Shown: in pieces, positions 51,577-62,000 of the stretch
Layout of the letters: every line of letters starts with the position of its first letter
How positions within the stretch are numbered: position 1 is the first letter of the stretch
Source: Butyrivibrio sp.
GTDB lineage: Bacteria; Bacillota; Clostridia; Lachnospirales; Lachnospiraceae
Reading direction: 5' to 3'
NCBI GenBank assembly: GCA_015056575.1
Contig: SVGA01000003.1
Span: 1 to 64,000 of the forward strand
DNA length: 64,000 bases
Position numbers and translations under genes: made by a program
Notes under the pieces: generated by a model
Databases searched by the model: none
The model's input: only the letters and a program-made list of their open reading frames with translations
What the model was told of the DNA's origin: nothing

Positions 51577-52260
51577 TTATTCCACAGCCTCTTTAATATA
51601 AAGGGACGTCAAAAATACAAATACATAAGCCTGGATACATCCGTCAAAGATATCAAAGTATACGCTAAGAGCTGCCGGCAGGATAACCGGAACCACGTGC
51701 TTGAGAAGCTCCATGATGACCGTAGCTCCCAGAATATTACCGAAAAGTCGCATACACAGCGACAAAGGTCTGATGCCGAGCTCCAGAACATTCATAAATG
51801 CTATGGCAGCCATGGGCTGTCCGAAACTCTTAAGCCATCCCTTGGGACCTTTCCTGGCTATTCCGGCAACCTGGACGAGAATAATACTCATCAGCGACAA
51901 TGCAATTGTGACATTGAGATCCATTGTGGGCGGTGTAAAGCCAAAGAGTCCGACCATATTGGAGCAGGCGATAAATACCAGCACCGTGATGATATAGGTA
52001 CTGTACTCTTTTGCCTCCTCTCCAAGCATTCCAACGGCAACACCCCGTAGCCATAATACTGCGGTCTCTAAAGCCGCCTGTCTCTTGGAAATATTGTGGA
52101 CTTTAAGATTCCCGGTCATTACCAGGATCAGAACTATCAGGAAAGCAAGAACTATCCAGGAAACAACCACAGACTTGTATATGTCAAAAAAGCCGTTTCC
52201 GAAAGGAACGTGGATGAGTGTCTTATCCTCCATCAGTAACTCATTGAGCATTTCCTTCAT
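51577..52260 (-). CDS. atpB: F-type ATP synthase a subunit
   Basis: 227 residues from the ATG at 52260, preceded by GGGGGT. A longer frame starting at 52320 would begin upstream of the predicted -10 box and is rejected. Five to six membrane segments are visible; the essential Arg lies in LSLCMRLFGNILGATVIM (about 165-182). Subunit a forms the proton half-channels against the c ring. It is the first gene of the operon, and no atpI precedes it. Confidence 0.94.
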   Translation of the reverse strand: MKEMLNELLMEDKTLIHVPFGNGFFDIYKSVVVSWIVLAFLIVLILVMTGNLKVHNISKRQAALETAVLWLRGVAVGMLGEEAKEYSTYIITVLVFIACSNMVGLFGFTPPTMDLNVTIALSLMSIILVQVAGIARKGPKGWLKSFGQPMAAIAFMNVLELGIRPLSLCMRLFGNILGATVIMELLKHVVPVILPAALSVYFDIFDGCIQAYVFVFLTSLYIKEAVE

Positions 52261-52291
52261 ATCAGGTACCCCCTGAAAAAACTTAATTACT

Positions 52292-52320
52292 ATTATAGAA
52301 AGAAGGGACAGTTTCTGCAA
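52292..52320 (-). promoter_or_regulatory. Promoter of the atp operon
   Basis: A perfect TATAAT (52297-52292) with TTGCAG (52320-52315) at 17 nt on the minus strand. The -35 overlaps the terminator hairpin of the upstream gene. Confidence 0.6.
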
Positions 52321-52336
52321 TGCTAAACTGCCCCTT
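52303..52336 (-). terminator. Terminator of the RND/GLUG operon
   Basis: On the minus strand AAGGGGCAGTTT, a 10-nt loop, AAACTGTCCCTT, then CTTTCT. The 12-bp stem has one G-U pair. The T-run is short. Confidence 0.65.
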
Positions 52337-52356
52337 ATATGTTTTGCTATAGGTTG

Positions 52357-55300
52357 TTATTCGTTTCCTTCATCATCGGGATCGTCTTCATCAAGATCAA
52401 GTACGTCGTCCTCTTTAGCTGTCTTTTTTACCTCATCTAGTGAATCATCGTAGAAGATCTGTTCCTTGTTCTCGATCTTCTGTGAAAGCTTATTCATGAC
52501 TCTGCTAATAAGTCCCGGAAGCCTACCACCGTTCTTCCTGATGTTGTTAAGAACGATGAGAAGAATGATTATCAGGATAAGAAGGATAACTGCAGCGATG
52601 ATAACAATGGTCCATGCCGCATTCTTGGCTCCCTGTATGCTTACGGAAAGAGTAAGATCGTTGCCCTCTACCTCATAAGTTGAGTACTGTCCTACAGTTC
52701 CTGTCTTCTTAAGAGCCACTCTGTCTTTGCCCTCTCCAAGATAAAGAACCGGTGTGCCGCCAATGTAGTCTCCCACAGCATTGGCAAGATCCGCGAACCT
52801 GTTGATGGCCTTGAATCTGATCTGATGGGTCTTCTGACCGTCATCGGGGATGGTAACCTTCATGACCTCATAATTGTCAAGGTGCGCGGATATCTCATCC
52901 TCAGTGACATTGATGGTCTTCTCAACAATAAGCTTGTCATCCTGATGGAAAAGGCCGTCCACAAGAAGCTCAGACTGGTTAAAGTCCCCTGATAAGTTGT
53001 CTTCAGCCAGGGTAGTCTTATACCGCTTGTAGGTAGCCGTGATGGTCACATCGCTGGTGAGCCTCTCAATTCCGTCCACATCCCAGTCGGCGTAGAATCC
53101 GTCTTTGTTATCAACATTGGGATAGTCGGAAACCTTAAGTTCTTCGCCGTACTTCCTGGTAATCCTTGCTACCTTCTGTCTTCCCCCTTCAAGATCATCA
53201 TCTTCCACAACAAAATTAACAGTAAGATTTCCGAATTCACCGGGAAGGCTCCTGTACTGCTCCTCAGTACCGGGATCCTCTGTGCTGCTAAGTGCCACTA
53301 CTTTTGTTTCTTCTGTATCAGCCTCATCAATGGCCTGATCGCCTGCGTCATCGCTCTGCTTATTTTTATTCTCTGTTTTTTTCTGAACAAAGACTTTATT
53401 GTTTATGACATCCGTATAGGAAACAGGCTCTGCTTTCAATCTGTAACTTACTCTGTCAATACCCGCAAGGTCATCACTTACAAAGAAGTTGTTTCTTACT
53501 TCGGCTTCTTCGGCTACATGTCCCGCTATTGCCCCTGACCAGTCTGTCTTGTTGTCGATGTTTACAATTGTGAGGCAGTCCCTGATATGCTTTCCGTCTC
53601 CTGCGATACCGCCCACATAGGAATCACCTGCAAGTTCTCCCTTGGCATATCCTTCTACGATATAGGATATGGATGCTCCGGCAACACCGCCTACGTACTG
53701 TCCGTCCGCTGCCTCTATTCTCGCATAGCTTCCGCAGTTAAGGATAGTTCCCATGTCCTGTCGACCGCAAACACCGCCCGCATAGTTTTTCTGGGACTTT
53801 ATATCGCCGTAGTTGCGGTTTCCTCTAAGTACGCACTTTGTAAGGTAAGATCCGTTCAGCCCGGAATCCTTGAGTCCTGTAACATCACTCTCCTTATCAA
53901 AGTCATATTCTATGGCCATTGTCCCGGCGATTCCTGAAATGTCGATATCTCCCTTAACATAGCCAAAGTTAAAGCAGGAATCCACAGTAGCATCCGTAGT
54001 TCCCTCGGCATCTTCAAGGGAATCATCGTTAAAGATATTGGTGTAATCCTTCTCAAGCACTCCGTCAAGAGCGTCGGTGTAGAGGTTAAGGATATTGTTG
54101 AACTGATCGTTTACTGCTGAAAGGTCATTTACCAGCACTCCCGTAGCGCCGTTAACTTCCTGATTCAGCAGTCCGAAGTTATCGGTCATTCCCGCAAGGT
54201 TATCTGCAAGGCTCATGGTGTGCGCCTTGTACTCCTCGGAAAATTTAGGGAAAGCAATATCATCTCTTCCCGCAACATTTTCAAGTATTGACTTGGTCTG
54301 CTTTCCTGCTTTTTCAAGACTCTCTGATGCCGATTCCAGATTGGCCATGGCCTCTGATGTATCTTTCCTTGCGGAATCGCTCATCTCGTCGGCATGATTT
54401 GCATAAATAGCTGCCAGGGTCTGGGATGCAGACTGCAGATCATCCTTATAGGCTTTTTCTCCCGAGCCCGACTTGCCCTGATAGTTCTCCATTGCATAGT
54501 CATTGGCCTCTGTCTGAGCATCCGATACTGCCTTTTGATCAAGTGCGGTTTCCGCATCGGACTCGCTCTGAGGAAAAGAATTCCCTGTAGAGGTGTGCTT
54601 CCAGCTTCCTTTGACAGCAGGGCCCGTCCCGTTTTCAATATATGTCTTGATGGAAGAGTCTGTTCCGCTCCAGCCGTACTTGGGATATGTTCCCTCCTGG
54701 TACTCATCGGTTATCGGATTTCCGCTTTCATCATAAAACATCAGATCCTTGCAGTCGTCCCTGTATTTTAGGTCATCCATATTATGACCTATGTAGTAGT
54801 TATAATAAGCAGGATATGACTTATCGTAATTCTCCTGATACTGCTGTGCTGCGCTTTCCAGGGTCTGCTTGGCGTTGTTGTACTGATTCTTCTCGTCTTC
54901 ACCGGAAAGGTAGTCTTCAATATTAAGATCCCCTGCGGCTTCCTTAAGATTCTGAGCAGCCTTTTTGCCGCTGCCTGCAGCGCTTGACATATTGTCGATG
55001 GGGCCTCCGTTCTTGGAAGACTCCTCAAGGACATAATCAACCCTTGAGATGGCCTCTGTTGTTGCCGCCGATGTTTCATTGGCAAAATCAACGGTACCTG
55101 CTGCGATGAACCTGGTGTCCTCCACAGCCTTGGCGGTGAACTGCTGAATTACCGCAAGTCTCGCTGTAATGGTATCCGATTGATTCTTTGTATCGTTCAG
55201 GGTTGCAGCCACCGTATCATGGAGCTGGGCCACGGCTTCCTGAAGCTGGTACGCAATATCCGTAGCAAAGTCCACGGTTATGTATGGCTCCGCCTGTCCA

Positions 55301-56349
55301 ACAATTCCTCCGATATCCTTTCTGCCCTTGACATTCCCGTTATTGGTACAGTTATAAAGATATCCCGATTGCCTTCCTGCTATTCCGCCCACGTTGTATC
55401 CCACATGGTCGTATCCGATCTCTCCGTTGTTGATACAGCGGGAAATGATACCGATGGACACACCGGCAATTCCTCCTATATCCGTTACCGTTACATCTGA
55501 GTTGGCCTCATCATCCTCCTTGTCGAGGCCGTTCCTCAAAACGTTGAGTACGGTATTGAGCTTCTCCATTGAATCAATGGTGATCTCCGTATCGGTATTG
55601 GTGGTGTTGACCAGAGCTTCATTCTTGCAGTTGGCAATATTTCCGTCATTCTTGCCCGCTATTCCACCGGTGAAATGAGTTCCGCTGATAAATCCCTCAG
55701 CTGTAGAAAATCTGATATCTCCCGACAGCTGGTTAATGCCTGCTATTCCACCAACATAGTCCTTGCCGGTGACCACGCCCTTGAAACTGCACTCATTTAT
55801 ATATCCAAGGTTCTCACCGCAAAAGCCGCCGATAATGGTGGTATTGCCCGAAGGCATGATCGATCCGGAAACATTTAAGTTAGAAACGATGGCATCCTTC
55901 TGAATATGTGTAAAAAATCCAACATAGGACTGACCGGATCTTATATTGACTTCGGAGACAGTATGTCCCTGTCCGTCAAGAACTCCGCCAAAGGAAGGTA
56001 TTCCGTCAAAGGCCTTGCCCACAAGGCTTATGTCTTGGGTGATGATGACCATTTTGTTGGCAGACCAGGTATCCATCCTGCACTTTTCAGCAAATTCTAT
56101 AAGCTCTTCAGCTGTGGATATCCTTATCTCTTCCTTGACCTCGGGAATGATGCTCTGTATCTCTTTCTCGATGTCAGCATCAACGTCCACCTCATCTTCC
56201 TGAGCCTTCTCCTGGGTTCCGGTGGTCACATCCTCCGGGAGAGCCCCGCCCTCCGTCGAAACTCCGTTTTCATTTTCGGCAAAAGAGACTACGACTGAAG
56301 TTGTAAATATAAAAGCTGCCAGCAGGGCTGCAATTATTCTCTTTTTCAT
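52357..56349 (-). CDS. GLUG-repeat surface protein with C-terminal membrane anchor
   Basis: 1330 residues from the ATG at 56349 (GGAGGG upstream). A signal peptide (MKKRIIAALLAAFIFTTSVVVSFA) is followed by GLUG-type repeats (GGIAGIN, GGIAGKN, GGIAGRQ; about 125-350), a long alpha-helical part (about 370-770), a second GLUG block (about 820-970) and beta-rich domains. Near the end is a membrane segment (TIVIIAAVILLILIIILLIVL, about 1245-1265) and an acidic cytoplasmic tail of about 65 residues. It starts one base after the transporter stop (TAATATG), so the two are translationally coupled. A partner role in transporter-linked surface assembly is inference. Confidence 0.85.
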   Translation of the reverse strand: MKKRIIAALLAAFIFTTSVVVSFAENENGVSTEGGALPEDVTTGTQEKAQEDEVDVDADIEKEIQSIIPEVKEEIRISTAEELIEFAEKCRMDTWSANKMVIITQDISLVGKAFDGIPSFGGVLDGQGHTVSEVNIRSGQSYVGFFTHIQKDAIVSNLNVSGSIMPSGNTTIIGGFCGENLGYINECSFKGVVTGKDYVGGIAGINQLSGDIRFSTAEGFISGTHFTGGIAGKNDGNIANCKNEALVNTTNTDTEITIDSMEKLNTVLNVLRNGLDKEDDEANSDVTVTDIGGIAGVSIGIISRCINNGEIGYDHVGYNVGGIAGRQSGYLYNCTNNGNVKGRKDIGGIVGQAEPYITVDFATDIAYQLQEAVAQLHDTVAATLNDTKNQSDTITARLAVIQQFTAKAVEDTRFIAAGTVDFANETSAATTEAISRVDYVLEESSKNGGPIDNMSSAAGSGKKAAQNLKEAAGDLNIEDYLSGEDEKNQYNNAKQTLESAAQQYQENYDKSYPAYYNYYIGHNMDDLKYRDDCKDLMFYDESGNPITDEYQEGTYPKYGWSGTDSSIKTYIENGTGPAVKGSWKHTSTGNSFPQSESDAETALDQKAVSDAQTEANDYAMENYQGKSGSGEKAYKDDLQSASQTLAAIYANHADEMSDSARKDTSEAMANLESASESLEKAGKQTKSILENVAGRDDIAFPKFSEEYKAHTMSLADNLAGMTDNFGLLNQEVNGATGVLVNDLSAVNDQFNNILNLYTDALDGVLEKDYTNIFNDDSLEDAEGTTDATVDSCFNFGYVKGDIDISGIAGTMAIEYDFDKESDVTGLKDSGLNGSYLTKCVLRGNRNYGDIKSQKNYAGGVCGRQDMGTILNCGSYARIEAADGQYVGGVAGASISYIVEGYAKGELAGDSYVGGIAGDGKHIRDCLTIVNIDNKTDWSGAIAGHVAEEAEVRNNFFVSDDLAGIDRVSYRLKAEPVSYTDVINNKVFVQKKTENKNKQSDDAGDQAIDEADTEETKVVALSSTEDPGTEEQYRSLPGEFGNLTVNFVVEDDDLEGGRQKVARITRKYGEELKVSDYPNVDNKDGFYADWDVDGIERLTSDVTITATYKRYKTTLAEDNLSGDFNQSELLVDGLFHQDDKLIVEKTINVTEDEISAHLDNYEVMKVTIPDDGQKTHQIRFKAINRFADLANAVGDYIGGTPVLYLGEGKDRVALKKTGTVGQYSTYEVEGNDLTLSVSIQGAKNAAWTIVIIAAVILLILIIILLIVLNNIRKNGGRLPGLISRVMNKLSQKIENKEQIFYDDSLDEVKKTAKEDDVLDLDEDDPDDEGNE

Positions 56350-56350
56350 A

Positions 56351-58822
56351 TTACACACCCTCCTCTTTAACATCCTGCTTTGGGATATCATCAGCTTCCT
56401 CGATCATCTGAACATCGCCGTTCTCAATATAGGCACTTACATTACCTCTTACCACAGCGTGAACAACACCGTTGACGGTTCCGTCGATCCTGCCCCGGAC
56501 AACGCCGTCAATCCTCATAGCGCCGGAAATCTGTTTTGTCTGCAGCGGCATATTCATAACAAAGGCCGTAAGCTCGATAATCTTATCACCCACCAGAAGG
56601 ATCTGGGGAAGTACGAACATGGTTACGATAATGGAAATGATAGTTCCCCGTCCAAGAGCCTTTCCGATTCCGTATATAGCGCAGTCGGAAGTCATCTTAC
56701 CGATAAGGGTACCGGCCACAGCCAGCATTGTTCCGGAAGTAATGATCGTAGGGAACGACAGATTCATGGTATCGATGATGGCATCTCTTTTGCCCATCTT
56801 CTCTCGAAGCTCAGTGTATCTGCCTGCAATAACGATGGCATAGTCGATATTGGCACCCATCTGAATGGAGCTTACGATAAGGTACCCAAGGAAGAACAGG
56901 TTGTCATGGGCTATTGCGGGAATGGAGAAGTTGATCCAGATACATCCCTGGATGACAGCGATGAGCAGCACCGGCATACCTGCGGATTTAAAGGTGAAAA
57001 GAAGCACCACCAGAACCGCCAGGATCGAGATAACGCCGGTAACGGTATTATCCCGGGCAAAGCATTTCTTAAGATCATACTGGCTGACGGATTCGCCTAC
57101 CACATAGACGTTTCCATCTTCATAGTGCTTCTGCCCTATACTGCGTATGGTGTCTATAAAATCAAAGGTCTCCTCCGACTCCTGGGGAAGATTTAAGTAA
57201 ACAAGGATCCTTGAATATTCCTCGCCCTTTAGCTGGTTCTTGGCAAAAGTCATCATCTTGTTGGCATCTTCAAGCTTCTTCATCAGATCATCGTTAAGGG
57301 TTACATATCCGTCCTTAACCTCCTGGTATACGAACATGAACATGTCAATAAGAGGAACCTTATAGTTCACGAGGCCATTGATAGCTTTGGCATAATCCTC
57401 ATCGTTGACCGCATAAGCCGCATAAACAAGCTCCGCGATCTCGTAGTCAATATCAAGAAGCTCAGAAAACTGACGAGGTGAGAGTTTGTCTGTCAGCGTA
57501 TATCCGCCAAGGGCTTCTGTGTTGGCAAGTCCTGTGATGGAGCTTACTTCGTCCCTGGAAAGAAGATCCTCAATAAGGAGCTTCTCCTCATCATAATCTC
57601 CCGAGGGAAAAACAAGAGCCACAAAATTGTCTGACTTAAAGTTGTCCTTCTGCATCTTCTCTGCCTTTTGAACTTCATTGGTAAGAGGCGGAGTTATCTT
57701 GGAATATCCAAAAACATAAGGAGTCTTTGAGGAAATAAACTGAGCTGCAATAATGATGACAACAAAAAGAGGCGCCACAACAAACCTCGATGCGTACGCA
57801 AATTTACCGACGAACGGAATTTTGGGAATGAAATTCCTGTGCTGGGTCTTTTCCATGAGAGGGGCAAACACCATGATAATACCGGGCATAAGTAGGAATA
57901 CTGAAAGAAGGCTCAGGATAATGGATTTCATAAGAACGATACCCATATCCCTGCCTATACCAAACTGCATGAACAACATGGCAAAAAGACCACCCATGGT
58001 GGTAAGTGAACTTCCCGAGATCTCAGGAATTGATTTGGAAAGAGCCACTATGGTAGCTTCACGGTAAGGAAGATTTGCGTGCTCCTCCTTGTATCTGTTA
58101 AGGAAGATAACTGCGTAGTCCACCGACAGCGCCAGCTGCAGAACTATGGTCACGGAATCCGAGACAAAAGAGATCGTGCCCATCAGGAAATTGGTTCCCA
58201 TCTGTACCAAAGCCGCAGAGCCGAAGGTTAAAAGAAGTACCGGAACCTCAGCATAGGCCTGTGATGTCAAAAGAAGAACGAATACTACAATAAATACGAC
58301 AAGTATTGAGATGATACTCATCTCATGGTCTATGAGCTTGGACTGGGGATCTCCCAGAGTAGATGAAATATATGCATCGTAAGGTTCGAAGTATGCGGTT
58401 ACCTCATCGAGAAGCTTAACACACTGTTCATCATCCTCATCGAAATCAAAGGTGATGTCAAAAAGTGCGGAGCCGTTGTTGTAATGCTTGTCGGTCTCAT
58501 CAAGCTCCGCCGCAAAGACACCTTTGATATCTTCGATATCTTCTTTTATAAGAAGAGCCTGGTCATAGGATATGTTTGCCACCATGACCTTGACGGAACC
58601 GTATGTCACGAACTGTTCTTCCATCAGATCCAGTCCCATTCTGGTCTCTGAAGTGTCAGGAAGGTACTTGTCCAGTTTGTTCTCAACTCCTACCCATGAT
58701 CTTGAAACAGCTGAAAATATGCAAAGGATTGCATAGATCAGAAAGAACAGATTGCGCTTATCAACTATAAAAGCGCAGATTTTGAGCATAAAACTATTGC
58801 CCTTTTTTTCGTTGTCGTTCAT
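56351..58822 (-). CDS. RND/MMPL-family transporter
   Basis: 823 residues with the duplicated MMPL layout: one membrane segment, an extracytoplasmic domain (about 40-175), five segments (about 180-370), then the same again (segment, loop about 385-590, five segments to about 765). Conserved Asp/Tyr segments occur in both halves (ALSVDYAVIFLNRYKEE about 230-246; GANIDYAIVIAGRYTE about 658-673), the proton-relay sites of the family. MMPL proteins export lipids or hydrophobic compounds. The gene has its own operator-like promoter (58848-58907). The C-terminus carries extra residues with repeated 'GxVxGxVxG' text (about 772-800). Confidence 0.92.
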   Translation of the reverse strand: MNDNEKKGNSFMLKICAFIVDKRNLFFLIYAILCIFSAVSRSWVGVENKLDKYLPDTSETRMGLDLMEEQFVTYGSVKVMVANISYDQALLIKEDIEDIKGVFAAELDETDKHYNNGSALFDITFDFDEDDEQCVKLLDEVTAYFEPYDAYISSTLGDPQSKLIDHEMSIISILVVFIVVFVLLLTSQAYAEVPVLLLTFGSAALVQMGTNFLMGTISFVSDSVTIVLQLALSVDYAVIFLNRYKEEHANLPYREATIVALSKSIPEISGSSLTTMGGLFAMLFMQFGIGRDMGIVLMKSIILSLLSVFLLMPGIIMVFAPLMEKTQHRNFIPKIPFVGKFAYASRFVVAPLFVVIIIAAQFISSKTPYVFGYSKITPPLTNEVQKAEKMQKDNFKSDNFVALVFPSGDYDEEKLLIEDLLSRDEVSSITGLANTEALGGYTLTDKLSPRQFSELLDIDYEIAELVYAAYAVNDEDYAKAINGLVNYKVPLIDMFMFVYQEVKDGYVTLNDDLMKKLEDANKMMTFAKNQLKGEEYSRILVYLNLPQESEETFDFIDTIRSIGQKHYEDGNVYVVGESVSQYDLKKCFARDNTVTGVISILAVLVVLLFTFKSAGMPVLLIAVIQGCIWINFSIPAIAHDNLFFLGYLIVSSIQMGANIDYAIVIAGRYTELREKMGKRDAIIDTMNLSFPTIITSGTMLAVAGTLIGKMTSDCAIYGIGKALGRGTIISIIVTMFVLPQILLVGDKIIELTAFVMNMPLQTKQISGAMRIDGVVRGRIDGTVNGVVHAVVRGNVSAYIENGDVQMIEEADDIPKQDVKEEGV

Positions 58823-58847
58823 TCCCCATATCCCCTCAAAACTTTAT

Positions 58848-58862
58848 ATGACTGCCGGTCAT
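58848..58862. promoter_or_regulatory. Second imperfect palindrome upstream of the RND gene
   Basis: ATGAC-TGCCG-GTCAT lies just downstream of the predicted transcription start and about 26 bp before the start codon. It could be a second repressor site; the evidence is symmetry only. Confidence 0.35.
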
Positions 58863-58878
58863 AAGCCGATCCAAAAAA

Positions 58879-58907
58879 ATTATAAACTAAATTTAGTTGC
58901 TTTTCTA
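58879..58907 (-). promoter_or_regulatory. Promoter with palindromic operator for the RND/GLUG operon
   Basis: TAGAAA (58907-58902), 17-nt spacer, TATAAT (58884-58879) on the minus strand. The spacer contains the perfect 14-bp palindrome AACTAAATTTAGTT (58885-58898), a placement typical of TetR- or MarR-type repressor sites. No such regulator is encoded nearby. Confidence 0.6.
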
Positions 58908-58989
58908 CAAGAAACTACAATATATGGCAACAAATTATTAATAAAAAATTTATAATTTCATCGTTATTTTTCACAATACGCAAAAGAAA

Positions 58990-59012
58990 AGCTCCCCGAG
59001 GGATGGGGAGCT
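58990..59012 (-). terminator. Terminator of the giant coiled-coil gene
   Basis: On the minus strand AGCTCCCC, 7-nt loop, GGGGAGCT, then TTTCTTTTG. Confidence 0.88.
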
Positions 59013-59065
59013 CTCCTTTGTGTGTGTGAGGTGAATTTTATGTTACAAATTAATCCTTATTGCTA

Positions 59066-62000
59066 TTACTTGTTATCTGTGTTGGCGGAGTTCTCAGCCT
59101 TCTCCTTGGCATTGCGTCTTCTGTAGATTTCTTCTACAGATACACCGGTGATGATTGCCAGGATGATGAGCCACCACCATGAGAAGCCTTTCTTTGCTTC
59201 TTCAGGGATTGTGTCTGCCTTGGCTGTATCTTCATCAGCGATTGTTACGATCTCTTTATTCTCATCCACAGGCTTTTTGGTCTCATCCTCTGTTACTTCA
59301 GATGTAACCGCCTCTTCAGTGCCCGCACCGTCTGTTGTAACCGCACTCTTGCCCAAGCCTGATCTTCCGCTTCTTCCGGATCTTACTGCACCGAGTACCT
59401 GTGCGTCATCTGTTGATGCTACATCACCGATGGCTGTAGGAGTAACAACTGCTGCGCCTGTATCATCTGTATCCTCATTGGATGCCTGATCTTCATAGCT
59501 TGGAATAACAACTCTGAAGGATCTGCCGTTGTTGAATATGTCAACAGCCTCATCTGCAGCTGCCTGTGCTCTCTCGTAGTTCTCCTTAGCCTCAGTTGCA
59601 GCATCAACAGCATCGTCGTATCTTGCCTGAGCGTTATTATAAGCTATCTGAAGAGCATCTATAGCCTCAGCGCTTACGCCCTGCTGAGTCTTAAGGTTCT
59701 TAAGAGCTTCTGCCATCTCGCAAACCTTCTGGTATGCTGCCTTGACTGCCTCAAACTTCTCGCTTGCTGCCTGCTGTGCCTCATCTGCTGCGATCAGTGC
59801 ATCAGCTGCATCAACAGCTGCCTGCTGCTTGTCTGATACATCTGATCCTGCTGCATTAACCTTATCCTGTGCACCTTCAAGTTTCTTTTCTGCATCCTTA
59901 ACATTACTGTCAGCAATACCCTTGAAGTAATTTGCCAGATCAAGAACTGCCTTCTTGGCTGCTGCATCTCTTTCCCATCCGTCTCTTACGGACTTTGCAA
60001 GCTCAAGCTCGCCCTTAGCTGCTGCAACTTCTCCGACTGCCTTACTAAGATCTGAAAGAGCCTCCTTCCAGTCGTTAACTTTCCTGTTGTAGTTTCTCTC
60101 AGCCTTATCAAGTCTGTCATAGGCATTCATGAGTTCATCCCACTTTGTGCCTTTCTTCTTTTTAGCATCCTCGTAGGCCTTCTTAGCTCTTTCAAGTTCT
60201 TTCTCAGCGTCGTCTTTTGCGCCTTGTGCGTTATTGTAAGCTGTCTGCTTGCCTTCCTGAATCTCTACCTTGTTGTTATACTCTGATTCTTTTCTGGAAA
60301 CATTTCCTTCAGCGGCCTTAAGCTCTTTATCAGCCTCTCGAAGGTCCTTCTCAGCATCGATGACTTTCTGGTTTTTTCTGCCCTGCTCAACAAGAGCTCC
60401 AATGTAGGCCTGATTTTCGTCATAGGCTTCGGCTTTCTTATCATTAACAGTCTGAACAGCTTTATCATAGATTTCCTGTAAAGCTTTCTGTGTTTCTTTT
60501 GCTGCTTCAAGGTCTTTTTTAGCCTCTGATACAGCATTCTCAGCATCGCGAACTGCCTTATCTGCCCTGTCCTTAGCATCCTTGGCGTAATTAAGAGCAG
60601 TCAGTTTGCCTTTTACATTCTCATCTTCCTGGTTGTACAGACCCTCCAGTCTGTCACGCTCCTGCTTTGCCTTGCCTGCAACATCAGCAGCAGCATCATA
60701 CAGCTTCTTGGCTTCGGTGGCTTCTTTGGATTCTCTTCCATAGGTATCTATAGCGTTCTGCCATTTCGTGTAGTTATCGTTCTTGGTTTTCTCAGCGGCC
60801 TTTGCAACTCTGTCCGCTTCATTAAACTCGTTCTCTCTTTCGCCTTTGGCTCTCTCTGCAGCACTAAGTTCTTCTTCTGCAGTATCAAGTTTACCCTCTG
60901 CCTCCTGCTGCCTTCCTTCTGCTTCAGATACAGCGCCGACTTTCTGGTTTACTATGGCCTGCTTTTCACCGGCAATACGCTGAGCCTTTGCAAGCTCGCC
61001 TTCAGCTTCGTTCTTCTTCTGCTCTGCAGCACGTACGTTGTTGTTAAATGTGCTGCTGTTGAAGGTGATCTCACGGTAGAACTGCTCTGAGTCGGTTACC
61101 TTCTCTACAGTATAGCTGTATGTCTCCTGCTTTGTTGACTCGTAGTACCAGTTATCAACAACTTCCTGCTCTTCTGGATATGAATAATAGTATTCGTCTG
61201 ATGAGAACCAATGATCTACTACAGTTACATCATCTTTATCAACATATACTTTTTTATTTTCATTCGTGTAGAAATAATATAATGTCTCGGATGTCTTACT
61301 AACATATACCCTTTTTTTGTTCCAGCCTGAACCAACTTCATAGTAGTAACCGGTAATGTGATTGCCTTTGAGCTTATTGCTCTCAATTACATTTCCTGCA
61401 TCGTCCTTATAAACAGTCCTCTGCTCTGGCCAAACCTCTACGGTCTTTTTCACGGTCTCCATTTTTGTGGAATACCAATAGAATTTTCCATAGTATTCAC
61501 CATAAGACTTCAGGTTGTCCTTGTTGACATCAGCAACCTCGTCATCCTCTCCTCTAAGACAGGGAACGTTGTTATATCCTGTCTCCTGCACCATTTCGGA
61601 ATTTTTAACTTCATTGACCACAAGCCAGTGATATGAAGTCTGAAGGCCACCGTAATTGGGTCTTGTCTCAAGAGTGTAATTATACTTTGTTAATGTCTCG
61701 TTACCATTATCATCCTTTGTTGTTACATAGATGATATTTCCTTTAACCTCTGTGGATACGATGTTTGCTTTCTTGACACCGTCTTCCATGAGTTTGAAGG
61801 TAATAAGGTCAATTGCAAGCTGGTCGTCAGCTGCCTTGATCTTAGCCTTAGACTCATCATCCTCTTTACCATTGTATACGCGATAAATATCTATTTCTTC
61901 TTGTTCATGCTGTCTGATCAGGGCGATGTTCTGGGCTCTTTCGTAAGCAGCCTGTGCTGTATCCACATTTCCCTTTTCAGTATTTACATTTTCGTTAGCT

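Noticed and set aside
52261..52320. Longer atpB start at 52320
   Set aside because: It would begin upstream of the predicted -10 box and add an unusual N-terminus; the ATG at 52260 has a ribosome site.
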